64,000 nucleotides of DNA from Phycisphaeraceae bacterium (GTDB taxonomy: Bacteria > Planctomycetota > Phycisphaerae > Phycisphaerales > SM1A02), in NCBI GenBank assembly GCA_015709595.1, contig CP054178.1, forward strand, positions 3,353,205 to 3,417,204, in the 5' to 3' direction. The notes beneath the pieces were generated by a model. The model ran no database searches, had not been told where the DNA came from, and was given only the letters and a program-made list of their open reading frames with translations. Below, in pieces: positions 16,946-27,351 of the stretch. The position numbers were made by a program, and so were the translations under genes. Every line of letters begins with the position of its first letter. Positions within the stretch are counted from its first letter, which is position 1.

Positions 16946-18934
16946 TCACCGTCCCGGCTGGGGGCCGACCGGACCGCCGCCCGATTGCTGCTGCTGTTCA
17001 ATGAGCCGCTGCCGGGCCACCGCCTCGCGATACTGAGCCAGGCCCGGCGGCTCGGGCAGCAGGGCGTTCATCGGCAGGGCCGAAAGGGGCGAGTTGTTGA
17101 TCTGGTTGACGAGCGAGGGCTGGATCTCATCGTAGATCTGCACCTTCATGGCGTCGGGCGTGTGCAGGTTGTAGATGCGCAGCCGCTCATCCAGCGGGAT
17201 GGTGGTATTCATCATGATGCTGATGTACACCGCCCGCTCAACCTGCGAGAGCGAGTTGATGATGCCGTTGATGCGGGCCTCGCCGAACTTGTTGATGAAG
17301 TTGTTGTACTCGTTGACCCGGAAGTACGTGAGCACCTCGTTGGCGAACTTCTTGGCTTCCTCGTACAGCTCCGGTCGACCCTTGGCCAGGCCCATGCGGA
17401 TGCCGTAGTAAAGCGACAGCTGCACGTCGGTGGTGGCCACGTGGGGCTGCTGGTCGTACTCGTCGAGGGTCTCGCGCTTGACGAAGACGTCGAGCGGAAC
17501 CGCGTACTTGGTGTTGGGCACCAGTCCGCCCGTACCGTAGAGCGAATCGAGCCGGCGCAGCAGCGTCTCCGCGTCCTCGCGATAACCCATGCGATAGAGC
17601 TCGCGGATGGACGAACCGAGGAAGTTCTCGTGGAAGGCGATGAATGTATCCGGCCCCCAGCCCTTGACCCAGTGGTACTTCTTGTACAGGTGCTCGAAGA
17701 AGCGGTCCGCCACCATGACCCATCGCAGGTCGGGCAGCCGGTCCGGCATGTCGTTGGACATGGGGTCGAAGGTGATCTGGCTGAAGCGCGACAGCTCCTG
17801 CATGGCGTTGGCCGACAGCCGGTCGTTGTTGAGCACCTTGGCGATGTCATCCTCGTTCATGTAGCGGATTTCGGCCTTCTTCGCGCCGAGCATGGCCCAG
17901 TACAGCGTGTGGGCGCAGCCGTGCCGCCAGTCGATCGGACCCCAGTCGCGGGTGAGTTCGTACATGTACTGGGCGTCCATGTTGTAGGACTCACGCAGCA
18001 CCTTCTTGCGCAGATGGGCGATCAGCGTGTCCCACGCCTCGGCGAACCTGGGATCAGCCGCGATTTCGTCGAAGGCGACGAAGAATCGCCCCTCCATCCG
18101 TCCCTGCGAGGCGACTTCGCGGGTCAGCCGCTCCGCCTGCAGCGTTCGTGCGTACCACGAGGTCTTGAGGGTTGACCAGTCCGCGTACGCGAAGAGCAGT
18201 TCTCGATCGAGTCCGAAGCGGAAGATCTGGTCGTAGGGCGCCAGGTTGGCCCGCAGCGTACTGACCAGTTCAGCGACGGCGGGCGTGCGGCGGATCGCGT
18301 CCTCCAGGGTCTCCGGCGCGTCGGCGACCTTCTTGATCCACGCGGTGCGCTCGGCGTGATCCCAGGGCGGCGCGCCCAGCAGGCGATGCCACTCGCGGCA
18401 ATGCTCCTTCTTGTAGTACAGGTGGGCGTCGTCCGACACGCCCTCCATCTTGTGCATGAAGTAGTAGGCGACTTCCCGGTACAGCTCGACGTTGTTGGGG
18501 TTGTTCGGGATTCCCTTGAGCCGGATGAGGTCGATGCCCTTGCGCACCCATTCCCAGCGCTCCTGCTGGGTATGCGTGGCCACCGAGATGTTGTACGCCA
18601 TGTTGTGCCCCTGCATCGCCCACACCTGGGCGAAACGGGGCTGCATGGTGGTGATGAGTTCGGCCAGCGTATTGGCCTCGTAGAAGAGGCCGCGATCCTT
18701 CATGCGCTGCGCACGAATCCACAGAATGTCGACGATGATCCCCTTCAGCGCGCCGATGGCGTTGCCCAGCACGACCTCCGGCGGGGCGTTTTCGATCGCC
18801 ACGTCGGTGTACCGGAGCACGTGCCGCTCCGACTGCTCGTTGATGCCCGGCAGCATCATCCCCGCGCCCGTGAGCGCCAGGACCATGACCAGCAGCGCCG
18901 AGGCCTGGATGATTCGATTGTGGACCATCGCCAA
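16946..18934 (-). CDS. Large membrane-anchored protein of unknown function
   Basis: A 662-residue protein I cannot assign to a characterised family. An N-terminal hydrophobic helix (about 12-32, ALLVMVLALTGAGMMLPG) looks like a signal anchor. The rest is hydrophilic and rich in aromatic residues, with helical stretches that resemble degenerate TPR-like repeats (AQVWAMQGHNMAYNISVA; ELYREVAYYFMHKMEG). A Gln/Gly/Pro-rich tail closes it. It is the last gene of a leftward block after an ABC ATPase and permease, 11 bases after the permease, so it may be the extracytoplasmic or accessory part of that exporter. It is a conserved-looking, intact gene. Confidence 0.6.
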   Translation of the reverse strand: MAMVHNRIIQASALLVMVLALTGAGMMLPGINEQSERHVLRYTDVAIENAPPEVVLGNAIGALKGIIVDILWIRAQRMKDRGLFYEANTLAELITTMQPRFAQVWAMQGHNMAYNISVATHTQQERWEWVRKGIDLIRLKGIPNNPNNVELYREVAYYFMHKMEGVSDDAHLYYKKEHCREWHRLLGAPPWDHAERTAWIKKVADAPETLEDAIRRTPAVAELVSTLRANLAPYDQIFRFGLDRELLFAYADWSTLKTSWYARTLQAERLTREVASQGRMEGRFFVAFDEIAADPRFAEAWDTLIAHLRKKVLRESYNMDAQYMYELTRDWGPIDWRHGCAHTLYWAMLGAKKAEIRYMNEDDIAKVLNNDRLSANAMQELSRFSQITFDPMSNDMPDRLPDLRWVMVADRFFEHLYKKYHWVKGWGPDTFIAFHENFLGSSIRELYRMGYREDAETLLRRLDSLYGTGGLVPNTKYAVPLDVFVKRETLDEYDQQPHVATTDVQLSLYYGIRMGLAKGRPELYEEAKKFANEVLTYFRVNEYNNFINKFGEARINGIINSLSQVERAVYISIMMNTTIPLDERLRIYNLHTPDAMKVQIYDEIQPSLVNQINNSPLSALPMNALLPEPPGLAQYREAVARQRLIEQQQQSGGGPVGPQPGR

Positions 18935-18945
18935 TCCTCCGGTGC

Positions 18946-21000
18946 TCAGCCCTGACCGCTGTAGGTGGCCAGTTCGCGGTCACGGAACGCCAGGTAGCCC
19001 AGCACCAGCGCCAGACCGTTCCACAGAATGCCGAGCTGACCGAACGCCCGGATCACCCCCCGCCACGCGATGAGCCGCCCTTCCACCAGCTGCCCCGTCG
19101 GATCGAACTGCCCGAACGGTTCGAACAGATAGACCATCACCGTGGCGATGGCCTTGATGACCACCCGGTCGATGCGCCACGCGCTGGGGATATGGAACTC
19201 CTGCAGGGAGTCGGCCAGGAACGGCCCGATCGTGGCGGCGAGAAAGATCGTCAGCGACGTCATGCACGCCACGGGGAAACTCAACGTGGTGGCGCAGGCG
19301 ATGCCCAGCATGGCCAGGAAGGCCAGCTTCACCCACATCACCAGCATGGCGCGGAAGTAGTTGCCCTCGAAGGTGCCCGCGATGAACAGCACCTCCAGAT
19401 CCTCCGGGTCGAAATTCAGTGAGTAAGGCGTGTTCGGGCCGGGCACCACGTCCCCAGTCTCAGGGTCGATGAAGCCGTTGACCACGCCCAGCGTCAGGGT
19501 GCCGGCGTCCTCCGCGTGGTCGCTGATCGCCGTGGGATACATGGTCAGGAAGTCGCTCATCGTCGGCACGTACTCGCGCTGGATGGGTCCGCCGGTCCAG
19601 CGGCCGTTCTTCTTGACGATGAAGGTGATGGGATGCCTCTCGTGCGTGCTGTCCTCGTGATAGTGAATGCGATAGCGGAGCTTGAGCGTCAATCCGCGGC
19701 GCTGGGCCTCTCCGAGTCCCTCGAACCGATACTCCTGCATCATCCCGGCGGGAATGATGCGCTGCCGCTGGTAGTGCTCCTGCTGGAGCTTCCTGGCCAG
19801 TTCACGCCGCTCCGTCTGCTCGTTGCGCAGACCCTGCTGAATCTCCTGCATCACCGTAAAGTCGTTGGCGATGCGGCGATCAACCTCCTCCCACAGTGCG
19901 TCGCGATCCAGGGGCTTGTAGGCGGGATACACAGCGACTCGCGCCGCCAGCACCTCGGTTTCCACGGCGCGGCGGTCCAGCTCGTTCTGCGCGGGCAGGT
20001 CGCGCAGGAACTGCACGAAGGTGAAGATGGACACGCCCGCCACCAGCAGCAGCACCAGGTTGACGGTCACGATGCCCAGCCATTTGCCCAGCAGGTAGCG
20101 GGCGCGGGTCACCGGCTTGGTCATCAGCTGCCAGATCTGACGGTCGCGGATCTCGTGCGACACGGTGGCGCAGGAGAGAAAAATCGTCATCAGCGCCGCC
20201 AGGTAGAACGTGGCCCCCATGCTGTTGCTGATGAACGACTGGATGCGGTAACGCAGGGCGTTCTCCGACGACACCATCGCGGGAATGAGCGGCAACAGCA
20301 GCAGCAGCACCACGATGAAGAACACCGACACCCGCAGCCGCACCGACTCCTTCACCACCGTGTGTGCGATGGAGCATATCTGATTGGGAGCGCGCAGCGA
20401 CACCAGGGCGAGGCGGATGAGCATGATGAACGTGAACGAGAGCAGGCCGATGCCCGCCACCGCCAGCGCCGATTGCGGCCGGTTGATCGCCAGCAGCAGC
20501 CAGGTCAGCCCCCCCGCGCCGAGCAGCACGAACAGCGCGGCAAGAGCCGCCTCCATCCATACCACCAGGGCCAGCCACGCCATGGCCACGACCATCGCGC
20601 CCCACGCCCGTCCGGGCGTCTCCACGAAGGCCAGAGGCATCCACCACGGCTTCTGGCCGTCCACCAGGAACGACGCCAGCATCCGCAGGTCCGACTCGGA
20701 GCGGGACTGCTCCAGTCGCGAGCGGATCTCGCCACGCATGGCCTGGCTGCCATACACGCGACCGTTGAGTTCCGTGGTTCCCTTGTTGGCCAGTTCGTCG
20801 GCCATGGTCTGACCGAGTTGGGGCGTCATGAACGCCTGCACCAGGGCCTGTCGCTGCGACGCCAGATCATGGGCCGTGGTGACGACGGGCACAAAGTACG
20901 CCAGCGCCAGCAGTGCCGCGATGATCGAGGCGATCCACTTGAAACGCCTCGACTGCTGCATCATCGCCAGCCGGCGATAGACATGGACGAGCATGTTCAC
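18946..21000 (-). CDS. ABC-2 type transporter permease with large insert
   Basis: A 684-residue membrane protein, the likely partner of the ATPase encoded just upstream (their ends overlap by 4 bases). It begins with a helix at about 23-43, then a periplasmic stretch, then helix groups at about 125-215, 228-330 and 545-680. The segment HEIRDRQIWQLMTKPVTRARYLLGKWLG is typical of ABC-2 and GldG-type permeases. A hydrophilic domain of roughly 200 residues (about 335-545), charged and coiled at first, lies between the membrane halves and should be extracytoplasmic. The substrate is unknown. Confidence 0.8.
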   Translation of the reverse strand: MNMLVHVYRRLAMMQQSRRFKWIASIIAALLALAYFVPVVTTAHDLASQRQALVQAFMTPQLGQTMADELANKGTTELNGRVYGSQAMRGEIRSRLEQSRSESDLRMLASFLVDGQKPWWMPLAFVETPGRAWGAMVVAMAWLALVVWMEAALAALFVLLGAGGLTWLLLAINRPQSALAVAGIGLLSFTFIMLIRLALVSLRAPNQICSIAHTVVKESVRLRVSVFFIVVLLLLLPLIPAMVSSENALRYRIQSFISNSMGATFYLAALMTIFLSCATVSHEIRDRQIWQLMTKPVTRARYLLGKWLGIVTVNLVLLLVAGVSIFTFVQFLRDLPAQNELDRRAVETEVLAARVAVYPAYKPLDRDALWEEVDRRIANDFTVMQEIQQGLRNEQTERRELARKLQQEHYQRQRIIPAGMMQEYRFEGLGEAQRRGLTLKLRYRIHYHEDSTHERHPITFIVKKNGRWTGGPIQREYVPTMSDFLTMYPTAISDHAEDAGTLTLGVVNGFIDPETGDVVPGPNTPYSLNFDPEDLEVLFIAGTFEGNYFRAMLVMWVKLAFLAMLGIACATTLSFPVACMTSLTIFLAATIGPFLADSLQEFHIPSAWRIDRVVIKAIATVMVYLFEPFGQFDPTGQLVEGRLIAWRGVIRAFGQLGILWNGLALVLGYLAFRDRELATYSGQG

Positions 21001-22220
21001 GATGAACCGCCCTTTCCACTCTTGTCATCATCCAGAAGCGACTGGATGACCGACTGATCCACGTCCGCCGGCTTGTCCGGCACGCGCGACACTTCCACGG
21101 CGCGGGGCTGCTCGGGGGCCTGGCTGGCGCGAAGCAGCTGCGAGAGCACTTCCTCGCTCTCGCGTGCGGCGGCCTGACGACGCTCGGCCTCGCGATCGGT
21201 CGCCTCCACGATCTTGGCGCGTCGGGGCTCGTCGCGGCCCTGCACCAGCGTCGAGATCAGGTCTTCCTGGGACGCGGAAGCGTGGGTATCCTCCGTTCGC
21301 AGAAACTCCGCCGTGCCCGAGCCCATGCGGGCGCCGGAGGTCTCCACCTGCTCCTGCCGCGCCCGCTCGACGATGTCCATGAACAGTTGCTCGAGCCGTT
21401 GGCGCGGCGCCTCGACGCTTTCGATGGCCGCACCCTCCTCCTCGCGCAGCACCTGCTCGATGCGCGCGATCGTCTGCGGCTTGAGCCGTGGCGTTCGAAT
21501 CACCGTGCTGGACGTGTCGGCCAGCAGTTCGGTGGTGGTGCCCGCGGCGCGAATCTTGCCGCCATAGAGCATGACCACGCGATCGCACACGTCCTCCACA
21601 TCCGCCAGCAGGTGCGAACTGAGAAGAATTGTCTTGCCCCTGCGTCCGAGGTCGAGAATCAGATCCTTGACCTGACGGGTGCCGATGGGGTCGAGGCCGG
21701 AGGTCGGTTCATCGAGGATAAGAAAGTCCGGGTCATTGATCAGCGCCTGAGCGATGCCCACGCGCCGCTGCATGCCCTTGGAGAACTCACCCACCGGCCT
21801 GTGGGCCACCTGCGACAGACCCACCATGTCCAGCAGCTGATCGATGCGCTTCAGCCGCGTACGCCTGTCCAGCCCGAACAGCTTGCCGTAGTAGTCCAGC
21901 GTCTCGCGCGAGGTGAGGAACCGGTAGAGATACGATTCCTCGGGCAGGAAGCCGATGCGGCGCTTGATCGACACCTCGGTGGGCTGCTTGCCGAACACCG
22001 ACAGGTGCCCGCGCGTCACGTGCAGCAACCCCAGGATCATCTTGATGGTGGTGGACTTGCCCGAACCGTTGGGGCCGAGCAGGCCGAATATCTCGCGCGG
22101 GCGGATGTCGAAGTCGATGTTGTCAACCGCCTTGGCCTTGGTGCGGAACCAGAAATCCCGGAAGACCTTGGTCAGGCCCACCGCGTGGACAACGAGAGAG
22201 TCTGTGTTCGGGCTGACCAT
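20997..22220 (-). CDS. ABC transporter ATP-binding protein with long C-terminal tail
   Basis: A 407-residue ABC ATPase. The nucleotide-binding domain fills about residues 10-235: Walker A GLLGPNGSGKST, signature FSKGMQRR, Walker B FLILDEPTSGLDP and switch histidine in LLSSHLLAD. It belongs to the CcmA/multidrug-exporter group that pairs with ABC-2 permeases. After it comes a 170-residue tail rich in Glu, Arg, Gln and Ala that is likely helical (EQLFMDIVERARQEQ; EATDREAERRQAAARE) and has no counterpart in ordinary members. It follows the SPFH genes after 28 bases and overlaps the permease start. Confidence 0.92.
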   Translation of the reverse strand: MVSPNTDSLVVHAVGLTKVFRDFWFRTKAKAVDNIDFDIRPREIFGLLGPNGSGKSTTIKMILGLLHVTRGHLSVFGKQPTEVSIKRRIGFLPEESYLYRFLTSRETLDYYGKLFGLDRRTRLKRIDQLLDMVGLSQVAHRPVGEFSKGMQRRVGIAQALINDPDFLILDEPTSGLDPIGTRQVKDLILDLGRRGKTILLSSHLLADVEDVCDRVVMLYGGKIRAAGTTTELLADTSSTVIRTPRLKPQTIARIEQVLREEEGAAIESVEAPRQRLEQLFMDIVERARQEQVETSGARMGSGTAEFLRTEDTHASASQEDLISTLVQGRDEPRRAKIVEATDREAERRQAAARESEEVLSQLLRASQAPEQPRAVEVSRVPDKPADVDQSVIQSLLDDDKSGKGGSS

Positions 22221-22248
22221 GTGTCACCTGCCGTGCGTGCGGTTGCGT

Positions 22249-23760
22249 TCAGTTGCCCTGACGTGGCGGGTTCCGTCCGGCCACGCCCTCATCCGTGAGA
22301 TTCAGGCGTCGGTTGATCTCGCGCTCGAAGAGGCGCGGGTCATACGTGCCGCGCAGGCCCGTGGCGGCGGCGGCCTCCGCCTCGCGCCGCTGCTGGTCGG
22401 CCTTACGGCGCAGCTGGCTGATCTCCGCGTCGCTCTTGAAGTTCACGTTGACCGCCAGCACCTGCTGCGGCATGCGGAAGATCTCAATTTCCCGTTTGCC
22501 CAGGGCCTTGCGATAGGCGTCCAGCCACTCCTTGCGGAGGACGAACTCGGGATTGGCCTTGTACTGCGGATACAGGGCGGTGAAGCGCCGGGCATGGGCT
22601 CCGATCTTGGTCCTGATTTCCTGCTCGTACGCCTTGGCCAGGGCGATGACCTGGGAAACCTCGCCTCCCATGCGATCACTCTGCAGCATGGTGTCGATCG
22701 CCCGCAGCAGCGAATCCGCCTCGGGCGACGCCTCACCCCGGTCCGACGCCGCCAGCACCACCGACTCGTATCGCTCGATCAGATCGAGGAGTTCCTGGTG
22801 ATTCTCCCCAGCCGTTTCCGCCAGGCGGGTGTTGGCGTCGGTGCGGGCCTTGGCGATGGCGTTCTGGGCCTCGGCGCGGCTTCGTCCGAGGTTGCCCATG
22901 ATGGTGTGAATGGCCAGCGGGGGCTTCACGTTGACCACCTGCACGCGATCCAGCCGAATGCCGCAGTTCAGATCGTTGAGCAGCGCCTGGGCGTCGCGCT
23001 GAATCTCGGCGGCCAGCGCCTCGCCCTGCTCGAGGATGGTGTCCAGGCGCATCCGCGCCGCGGCATGCACCACGCCCCGCTGCAGCGCGTTGCGCACGAT
23101 GCGCTGCGCGTCCTCGGGACGCGCCACCGTGTTCACAAACTGACGGGCCACGTCGATCTGGTACGTGGCCTGCAGTTGCAGGTGCCCCAGTCCGTCCTCC
23201 AGCAGGATCAGACCATCGCGGTTCGGCCCCAGCCCGGGGGTGATGCCGTCGAAGAACTTGACGTTGGGCGCGGCGTCCTCGAAGGTGCGATCACGACCAA
23301 TCAGCCGGTTGGGCCAGAACGTCTCCAGAATGCTCACCGCCCCGCGCTGCTCCAGCACCACGAACTCGGCGATGGGGTAGGGCCAGGTGACCTTCAAGCC
23401 GGGAGTCAGTCCATCATCCTCGCCGGCGATCTCGCCGAACACCGTGAGCACGCCGGTCTGCGAATCCTCGATGCTGCGGAACCCGGAGACGAAGAACAGC
23501 ACCACGAGAATGGCGATGACCAGCTGCAGCACCCGGTAGCTCAGCCGCAGCGCGTCGGCCAGCGACTGATTCGCCGGGTCCATCGCCTCGCGCAGGATGG
23601 ACGCGGAGCCGGCCTCCGACCGGACAATGAACTCCGCCGACGCGGCCCGACGCGGATGGGAAGGCGTGCTCGGCGCCTCGTCGCCCTCGATGGGCACCGC
23701 GCCCGGCTCTGAACCCGGCTGTTGATCCGGCGTGTTGTTCAGTTCATCCGCCATGTTCAA
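22249..23760 (-). CDS. SPFH/Band 7 membrane protein (HflK-like)
   Basis: A 503-residue protein with an acidic, proline-rich N-terminus, one transmembrane helix (about 78-95, LQLVIAILVVLFFVSGF) and an SPFH domain (about 96-300; IEDSQTGVLTVFGEI, GLKVTWPYPI). A long helical region follows (about 300-480). HflK and HflC form a membrane cage around the FtsH protease in other bacteria; this and the next two proteins are related but diverged, and no ftsH gene is present. The start overlaps the stop of the upstream SPFH gene by 4 bases, so translation is probably coupled. Confidence 0.8.
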   Translation of the reverse strand: MNMADELNNTPDQQPGSEPGAVPIEGDEAPSTPSHPRRAASAEFIVRSEAGSASILREAMDPANQSLADALRLSYRVLQLVIAILVVLFFVSGFRSIEDSQTGVLTVFGEIAGEDDGLTPGLKVTWPYPIAEFVVLEQRGAVSILETFWPNRLIGRDRTFEDAAPNVKFFDGITPGLGPNRDGLILLEDGLGHLQLQATYQIDVARQFVNTVARPEDAQRIVRNALQRGVVHAAARMRLDTILEQGEALAAEIQRDAQALLNDLNCGIRLDRVQVVNVKPPLAIHTIMGNLGRSRAEAQNAIAKARTDANTRLAETAGENHQELLDLIERYESVVLAASDRGEASPEADSLLRAIDTMLQSDRMGGEVSQVIALAKAYEQEIRTKIGAHARRFTALYPQYKANPEFVLRKEWLDAYRKALGKREIEIFRMPQQVLAVNVNFKSDAEISQLRRKADQQRREAEAAAATGLRGTYDPRLFEREINRRLNLTDEGVAGRNPPRQGN

Positions 23761-24812
23761 CCACCTCGATTCGCGGATTCCTGCCCGCCCGTTCCGGTAC
23801 GATCAGACGCCACATCACGTTCCTCGCGATCCTCCGGCTGCAGCGTCGCCGATCGCGGCCGCGCCGGCAGGTTGCGCAGCACGTCGTCCTCCGGCAGGGG
23901 CACGCCGGCGCCGCGCGGCTGATTGAGCAGGTGCAGCGGCGCGATGGTCGTGGGCAGGAAGATCGTGGTGTGTCCCGAGGTGATCTCAGTGAGCGCGTCA
24001 AGCCAGATCAGGAACACCGCGAACTCCGGATCCTCGCTCATCGTCCGCACGGAGTCACCGGCCAGGGCGTCGCCCTTGGCCCGCAGCTCGAAGGCCAGAC
24101 GGTTGGCGTAGGCAAGAATCTTGGCCGACTTGGCGTTGGCGTCGCTGGTGATGGCGGCGGCGGCCGAGTCGCCCTTGTCGCGCTCGATCTGCGCCCGCAA
24201 TTCACGCTCCTGCTGCATGCGCTCCACCACGCTCTTGGTGGTCTCCACGGGCAGGATGATCTGGCTCAGCCCGACCTGCTGCACGTCGATGCCCAGTTCA
24301 CGCAGCCCCCGCCCGCCCTGCTTCTCCGCCATCAGCCGCTCGTGAATGCGCTTCTCGGCCTCCGCCAGCCGCGTGTTGCGCCCGATCAGGTCGCTGAAGT
24401 TGAACTCGCTGACGGCGGCCATGGCGTTGCGGAGCCGTCCCTCCATCTGCGATCGGGCGTCCTCCATTGAGCCGAAGTTGTCGTGGAAGTTGCGGATTCC
24501 CTCTCCTTCCGCGTCGTTCGCCACGCGCCACATGGCGAAGGCCTGCACCACCACCTGCAGCCCGTCCCTGGTGGCCTGCGTCTCCAAACGCGACTCCACC
24601 ATTTGAAGCCGCCGATCGAGCATCTTGACCGACTGCACCGGGTACGGCAGTTTCACGTGCAGCCCGGGATCGACCTGCACGCGGCTGGCCTTGCCGAACG
24701 TGGTGACGATGGCCACGTCGCTGAAGCGCACGGAGTACGTCATGCTGTACCCCAGCAGCGCCACGAGCAGTCCCGCCCCGATGCCAAGTGCCGTGAGTGT
24801 GTTGCGTTTCAT
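23757..24812 (-). CDS. SPFH/Band 7 membrane protein (HflC-like)
   Basis: A 351-residue protein with an N-terminal helix (about 8-26, TALGIGAGLLVALLGYSM) and an SPFH domain that starts with VRFSDVAIVTTFGKAS and GLHVKLPYPVQSV, the HflC pattern. A charged helical segment (about 195-255, MQQERELRAQIERDKGDSA) follows, as in HflC. The Pro/Arg-rich tail is extra. The ATG at 24812 is chosen because it opens directly into the membrane helix and overlaps the upstream stop as ATGA; the longer open frame upstream is the upstream gene in another frame. It should form a complex with its two SPFH neighbours. Confidence 0.85.
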   Translation of the reverse strand: MKRNTLTALGIGAGLLVALLGYSMTYSVRFSDVAIVTTFGKASRVQVDPGLHVKLPYPVQSVKMLDRRLQMVESRLETQATRDGLQVVVQAFAMWRVANDAEGEGIRNFHDNFGSMEDARSQMEGRLRNAMAAVSEFNFSDLIGRNTRLAEAEKRIHERLMAEKQGGRGLRELGIDVQQVGLSQIILPVETTKSVVERMQQERELRAQIERDKGDSAAAAITSDANAKSAKILAYANRLAFELRAKGDALAGDSVRTMSEDPEFAVFLIWLDALTEITSGHTTIFLPTTIAPLHLLNQPRGAGVPLPEDDVLRNLPARPRSATLQPEDREERDVASDRTGTGGQESANRGG

Positions 24813-27022
24813 TGCTTGGCCGCGTCCTTCCTGTCCTGACTGATCGACTCGAGGAAACTCATCGCCGCATCCTCCTGCAGGATCGATACGTCGATGTTGA
24901 ACTTCGACGGGTCGATGCCGAGGATGTACTTGCGCGGACTCTGGAGCACGTACTTGAGCGTGTCCATGGTGAGAAATTCCCGGTAGATTCTGGGGTTGGC
25001 GCTGTACGGCGCCAGGCGGCCCCGGAAGCGCTGCACGCGCGCGTCGTCCAGCAGGGCCTTCACCCACAGGTCGCTGCGGGCCTGCAGCACCACGCGCGAC
25101 ACCTCGCCGCCCGAGGCGATCATGGCGTCGGCCAGTGCGGCCTCGCGGGCGGCGACCTGCTCGGCCGGGGCGTTCAACTGGCGCATGCCCTCGATCTCGG
25201 CGATCATCGCCTCGAGGCGGCGCAGGTTGTCCTCCCCGCCCACGCGCGTGGTGTAGATCGACGCCGCCTGACGGCTGGCCTCGGCACGCTTCTTCTCGCT
25301 GCCCACCAGGTTGTAGCTGAGCACCTCGAAGGTCTTGGCGGCGTCGCCCGCCGGGCGAATCCACGGGTTGAGCACCGCCACCACCTCCACGCCGGCGTCC
25401 ACGTCGGGCCGGTCAAAGGCGGCCTGAACGCGCCGTCGCAGTTCCTCGCTCATCCTCGCCCGATCCTCGGAAACGATGCGATCGAGATCCTGCTGGGCCA
25501 GGTACTGCGTGATTTCGCGCAGGGCGATGGCCTTCAGCGCGCGCTCACGCATCTGCAGCGGCTGCCGCCGCGCCACCGCCTCGCTGGAGAAGTTGAGGAA
25601 CTTGAGCAATCCTCCATCGGGCCGGATGCGATAGTGCAGCACAAAGTCCGCCTCGATGAGGGCGAAACCCTCGCGCACCACCTGCTCGGCGGCCTCTTCG
25701 GCCTGCGTGGGCTCGTCCGGCTCTGCGGTCTCGATGGCGGTCGGCGGCTCGACCGGCGTCTGGGCGGCGCCGGAGGCGGCCGGACGCTCGGACCGATGCG
25801 ACGACGTGGACACGATAAACGGCTCGATGCCCAGGTTGGGGTCGATCTGCGTGGTCCACAGCACCGGCTCGACGCGAAACGCCGCCGGCTCGCGCAGCGG
25901 AGGCGTCAGTTGCAGCGCCCGGATGCGCGTGACGTCGTACACCTCCGCCGACTCGAAGGGCCAGGGCCACTTCACCATCAGGCCCGGACCGTACGATTCA
26001 TCGCCCACGATCTCACCCCCGCGCGTGCGCACCGCCTGCTGGTGCGGCTCGACGATGACCAGCGAGTTGAGCACCACCAGCACCAGCACGGCCAGCGCCA
26101 CCAGTTTCCATGCGACGCGCAGCAGCAGCTGGTATCCCCACGAACTGGTGATGTCGAAGCCGAACTGGTAGTTGATCGCCTCATTGATGGATCGGACGAT
26201 CGAGTCCGGCGCGGAAAGCAGACTCAGCAGCCGACTGTCGAAGGCGGGGCGAGGCACTTCGCCCACGCGGCGCGGGCGATAGAGGTTCAGCAGGAAGTTG
26301 AGAATCGTCTCGGCGGCGAAGACGAGCATGAAGTACAGCACGCCCCGCGCAATCCAGCTCAGAACGACGGTGTTCTCGAAGTAGGTGAAGATGAAGCCCG
26401 CCGCCGTCGCCAGCATGACCACGGCGTTGCCGACCATGTAGCCCGCCCCGCCGCGCAGGTTCTGCCACGCCGGCTGGCGCGCCATGCCCGCCACGAAACG
26501 GGAGAAGATGAACGAAACCGCCGCCACGCCCAGGCAGATGGCCAGCGTCCAGCCGCGGAACCTGGCGTCTGCGATGGTGAAGTCGAAGTTCCCCTCGTAG
26601 CCGGGCGACTGGTGGATGCTCATCAGCCACAGCCAGCGACCCGCGACGACCGTCAGGGCCACAATGATCGCCCAGCTGAAGATGGGCGACATCCACTTGT
26701 ACATCTGTTCAAGCCGCCTGGAGGCGACGCGGAACTCGGTGACCTCCGTCTCGAAGGCCGACCCATGGCCCGCCAGGCGCTGGGCCTGCAGTTCATCGCT
26801 CTCCAGCGCCTCCAGCCGCTCCAGCCGGTGCTGGTGGAACAGAATTACCAGGCACAGCCAGACCGGAACGCCCACCAGCGCGTACCCGGAGGCGAAGAGG
26901 ATCGTCGTGTCCCCGGCGACGATGCCGAACACCAGCAGCAGAAGCCCGATGGCGGCCTGAAGGGTCAATCCGAAGACGGCGACCCGCGTGGCGCGCTGAT
27001 AGGCGATGTGGTCGATCCGCAT
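24809..27022 (-). CDS. Polytopic membrane protein fused to an SPFH domain
   Basis: A 737-residue fusion, first gene of the SPFH/ABC block. The N-terminal half has about seven hydrophobic segments (for instance 15-35, 38-58, 112-130, 156-175, 200-216, 222-240, 297-315), an arrangement foreign to HflK/HflC. The C-terminal half from about residue 318 (VIVEPHQQAVRTRGGEIV, GPGLMVKWPWPFE) is an SPFH domain with a low-complexity insert (about 400-440). The ATG at 27022 has AGAGG 6 bases upstream and begins just before the first helix. The role is unknown; its co-transcription suggests a membrane scaffold for the exporter or a protease. Confidence 0.75.
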   Translation of the reverse strand: MRIDHIAYQRATRVAVFGLTLQAAIGLLLLVFGIVAGDTTILFASGYALVGVPVWLCLVILFHQHRLERLEALESDELQAQRLAGHGSAFETEVTEFRVASRRLEQMYKWMSPIFSWAIIVALTVVAGRWLWLMSIHQSPGYEGNFDFTIADARFRGWTLAICLGVAAVSFIFSRFVAGMARQPAWQNLRGGAGYMVGNAVVMLATAAGFIFTYFENTVVLSWIARGVLYFMLVFAAETILNFLLNLYRPRRVGEVPRPAFDSRLLSLLSAPDSIVRSINEAINYQFGFDITSSWGYQLLLRVAWKLVALAVLVLVVLNSLVIVEPHQQAVRTRGGEIVGDESYGPGLMVKWPWPFESAEVYDVTRIRALQLTPPLREPAAFRVEPVLWTTQIDPNLGIEPFIVSTSSHRSERPAASGAAQTPVEPPTAIETAEPDEPTQAEEAAEQVVREGFALIEADFVLHYRIRPDGGLLKFLNFSSEAVARRQPLQMRERALKAIALREITQYLAQQDLDRIVSEDRARMSEELRRRVQAAFDRPDVDAGVEVVAVLNPWIRPAGDAAKTFEVLSYNLVGSEKKRAEASRQAASIYTTRVGGEDNLRRLEAMIAEIEGMRQLNAPAEQVAAREAALADAMIASGGEVSRVVLQARSDLWVKALLDDARVQRFRGRLAPYSANPRIYREFLTMDTLKYVLQSPRKYILGIDPSKFNIDVSILQEDAAMSFLESISQDRKDAAKQ

Positions 27023-27351
27023 GAACAACCTCTGACAGGCGGGTATCCAGGAAACGGGGCTGATCCGTCGCGCCCCGTGGGCCGGACCCGGCCCATCGAC
27101 GCCGAATCCGGAAACGCAAGGCGACAGCAAAGCACCATCGGACGCCCCCGGTCAAGCGTGGGCGGCCGGAGAAGACATGGTTCCCGGACCAGGCCGGGAA
27201 ACGGAAAAACACCTCCGGCGCGGCCGAGGTGCGAACTTCCGACCATCGCACTACGTATCAGCGCGTCCCAGGTTCACGGCGGCGTCCTTTTTTTCGCGGA
27301 CGGATGGATTGGCCACCTCCCGGCTTGCATTCCCGCTCGGCGGGGGCTTTC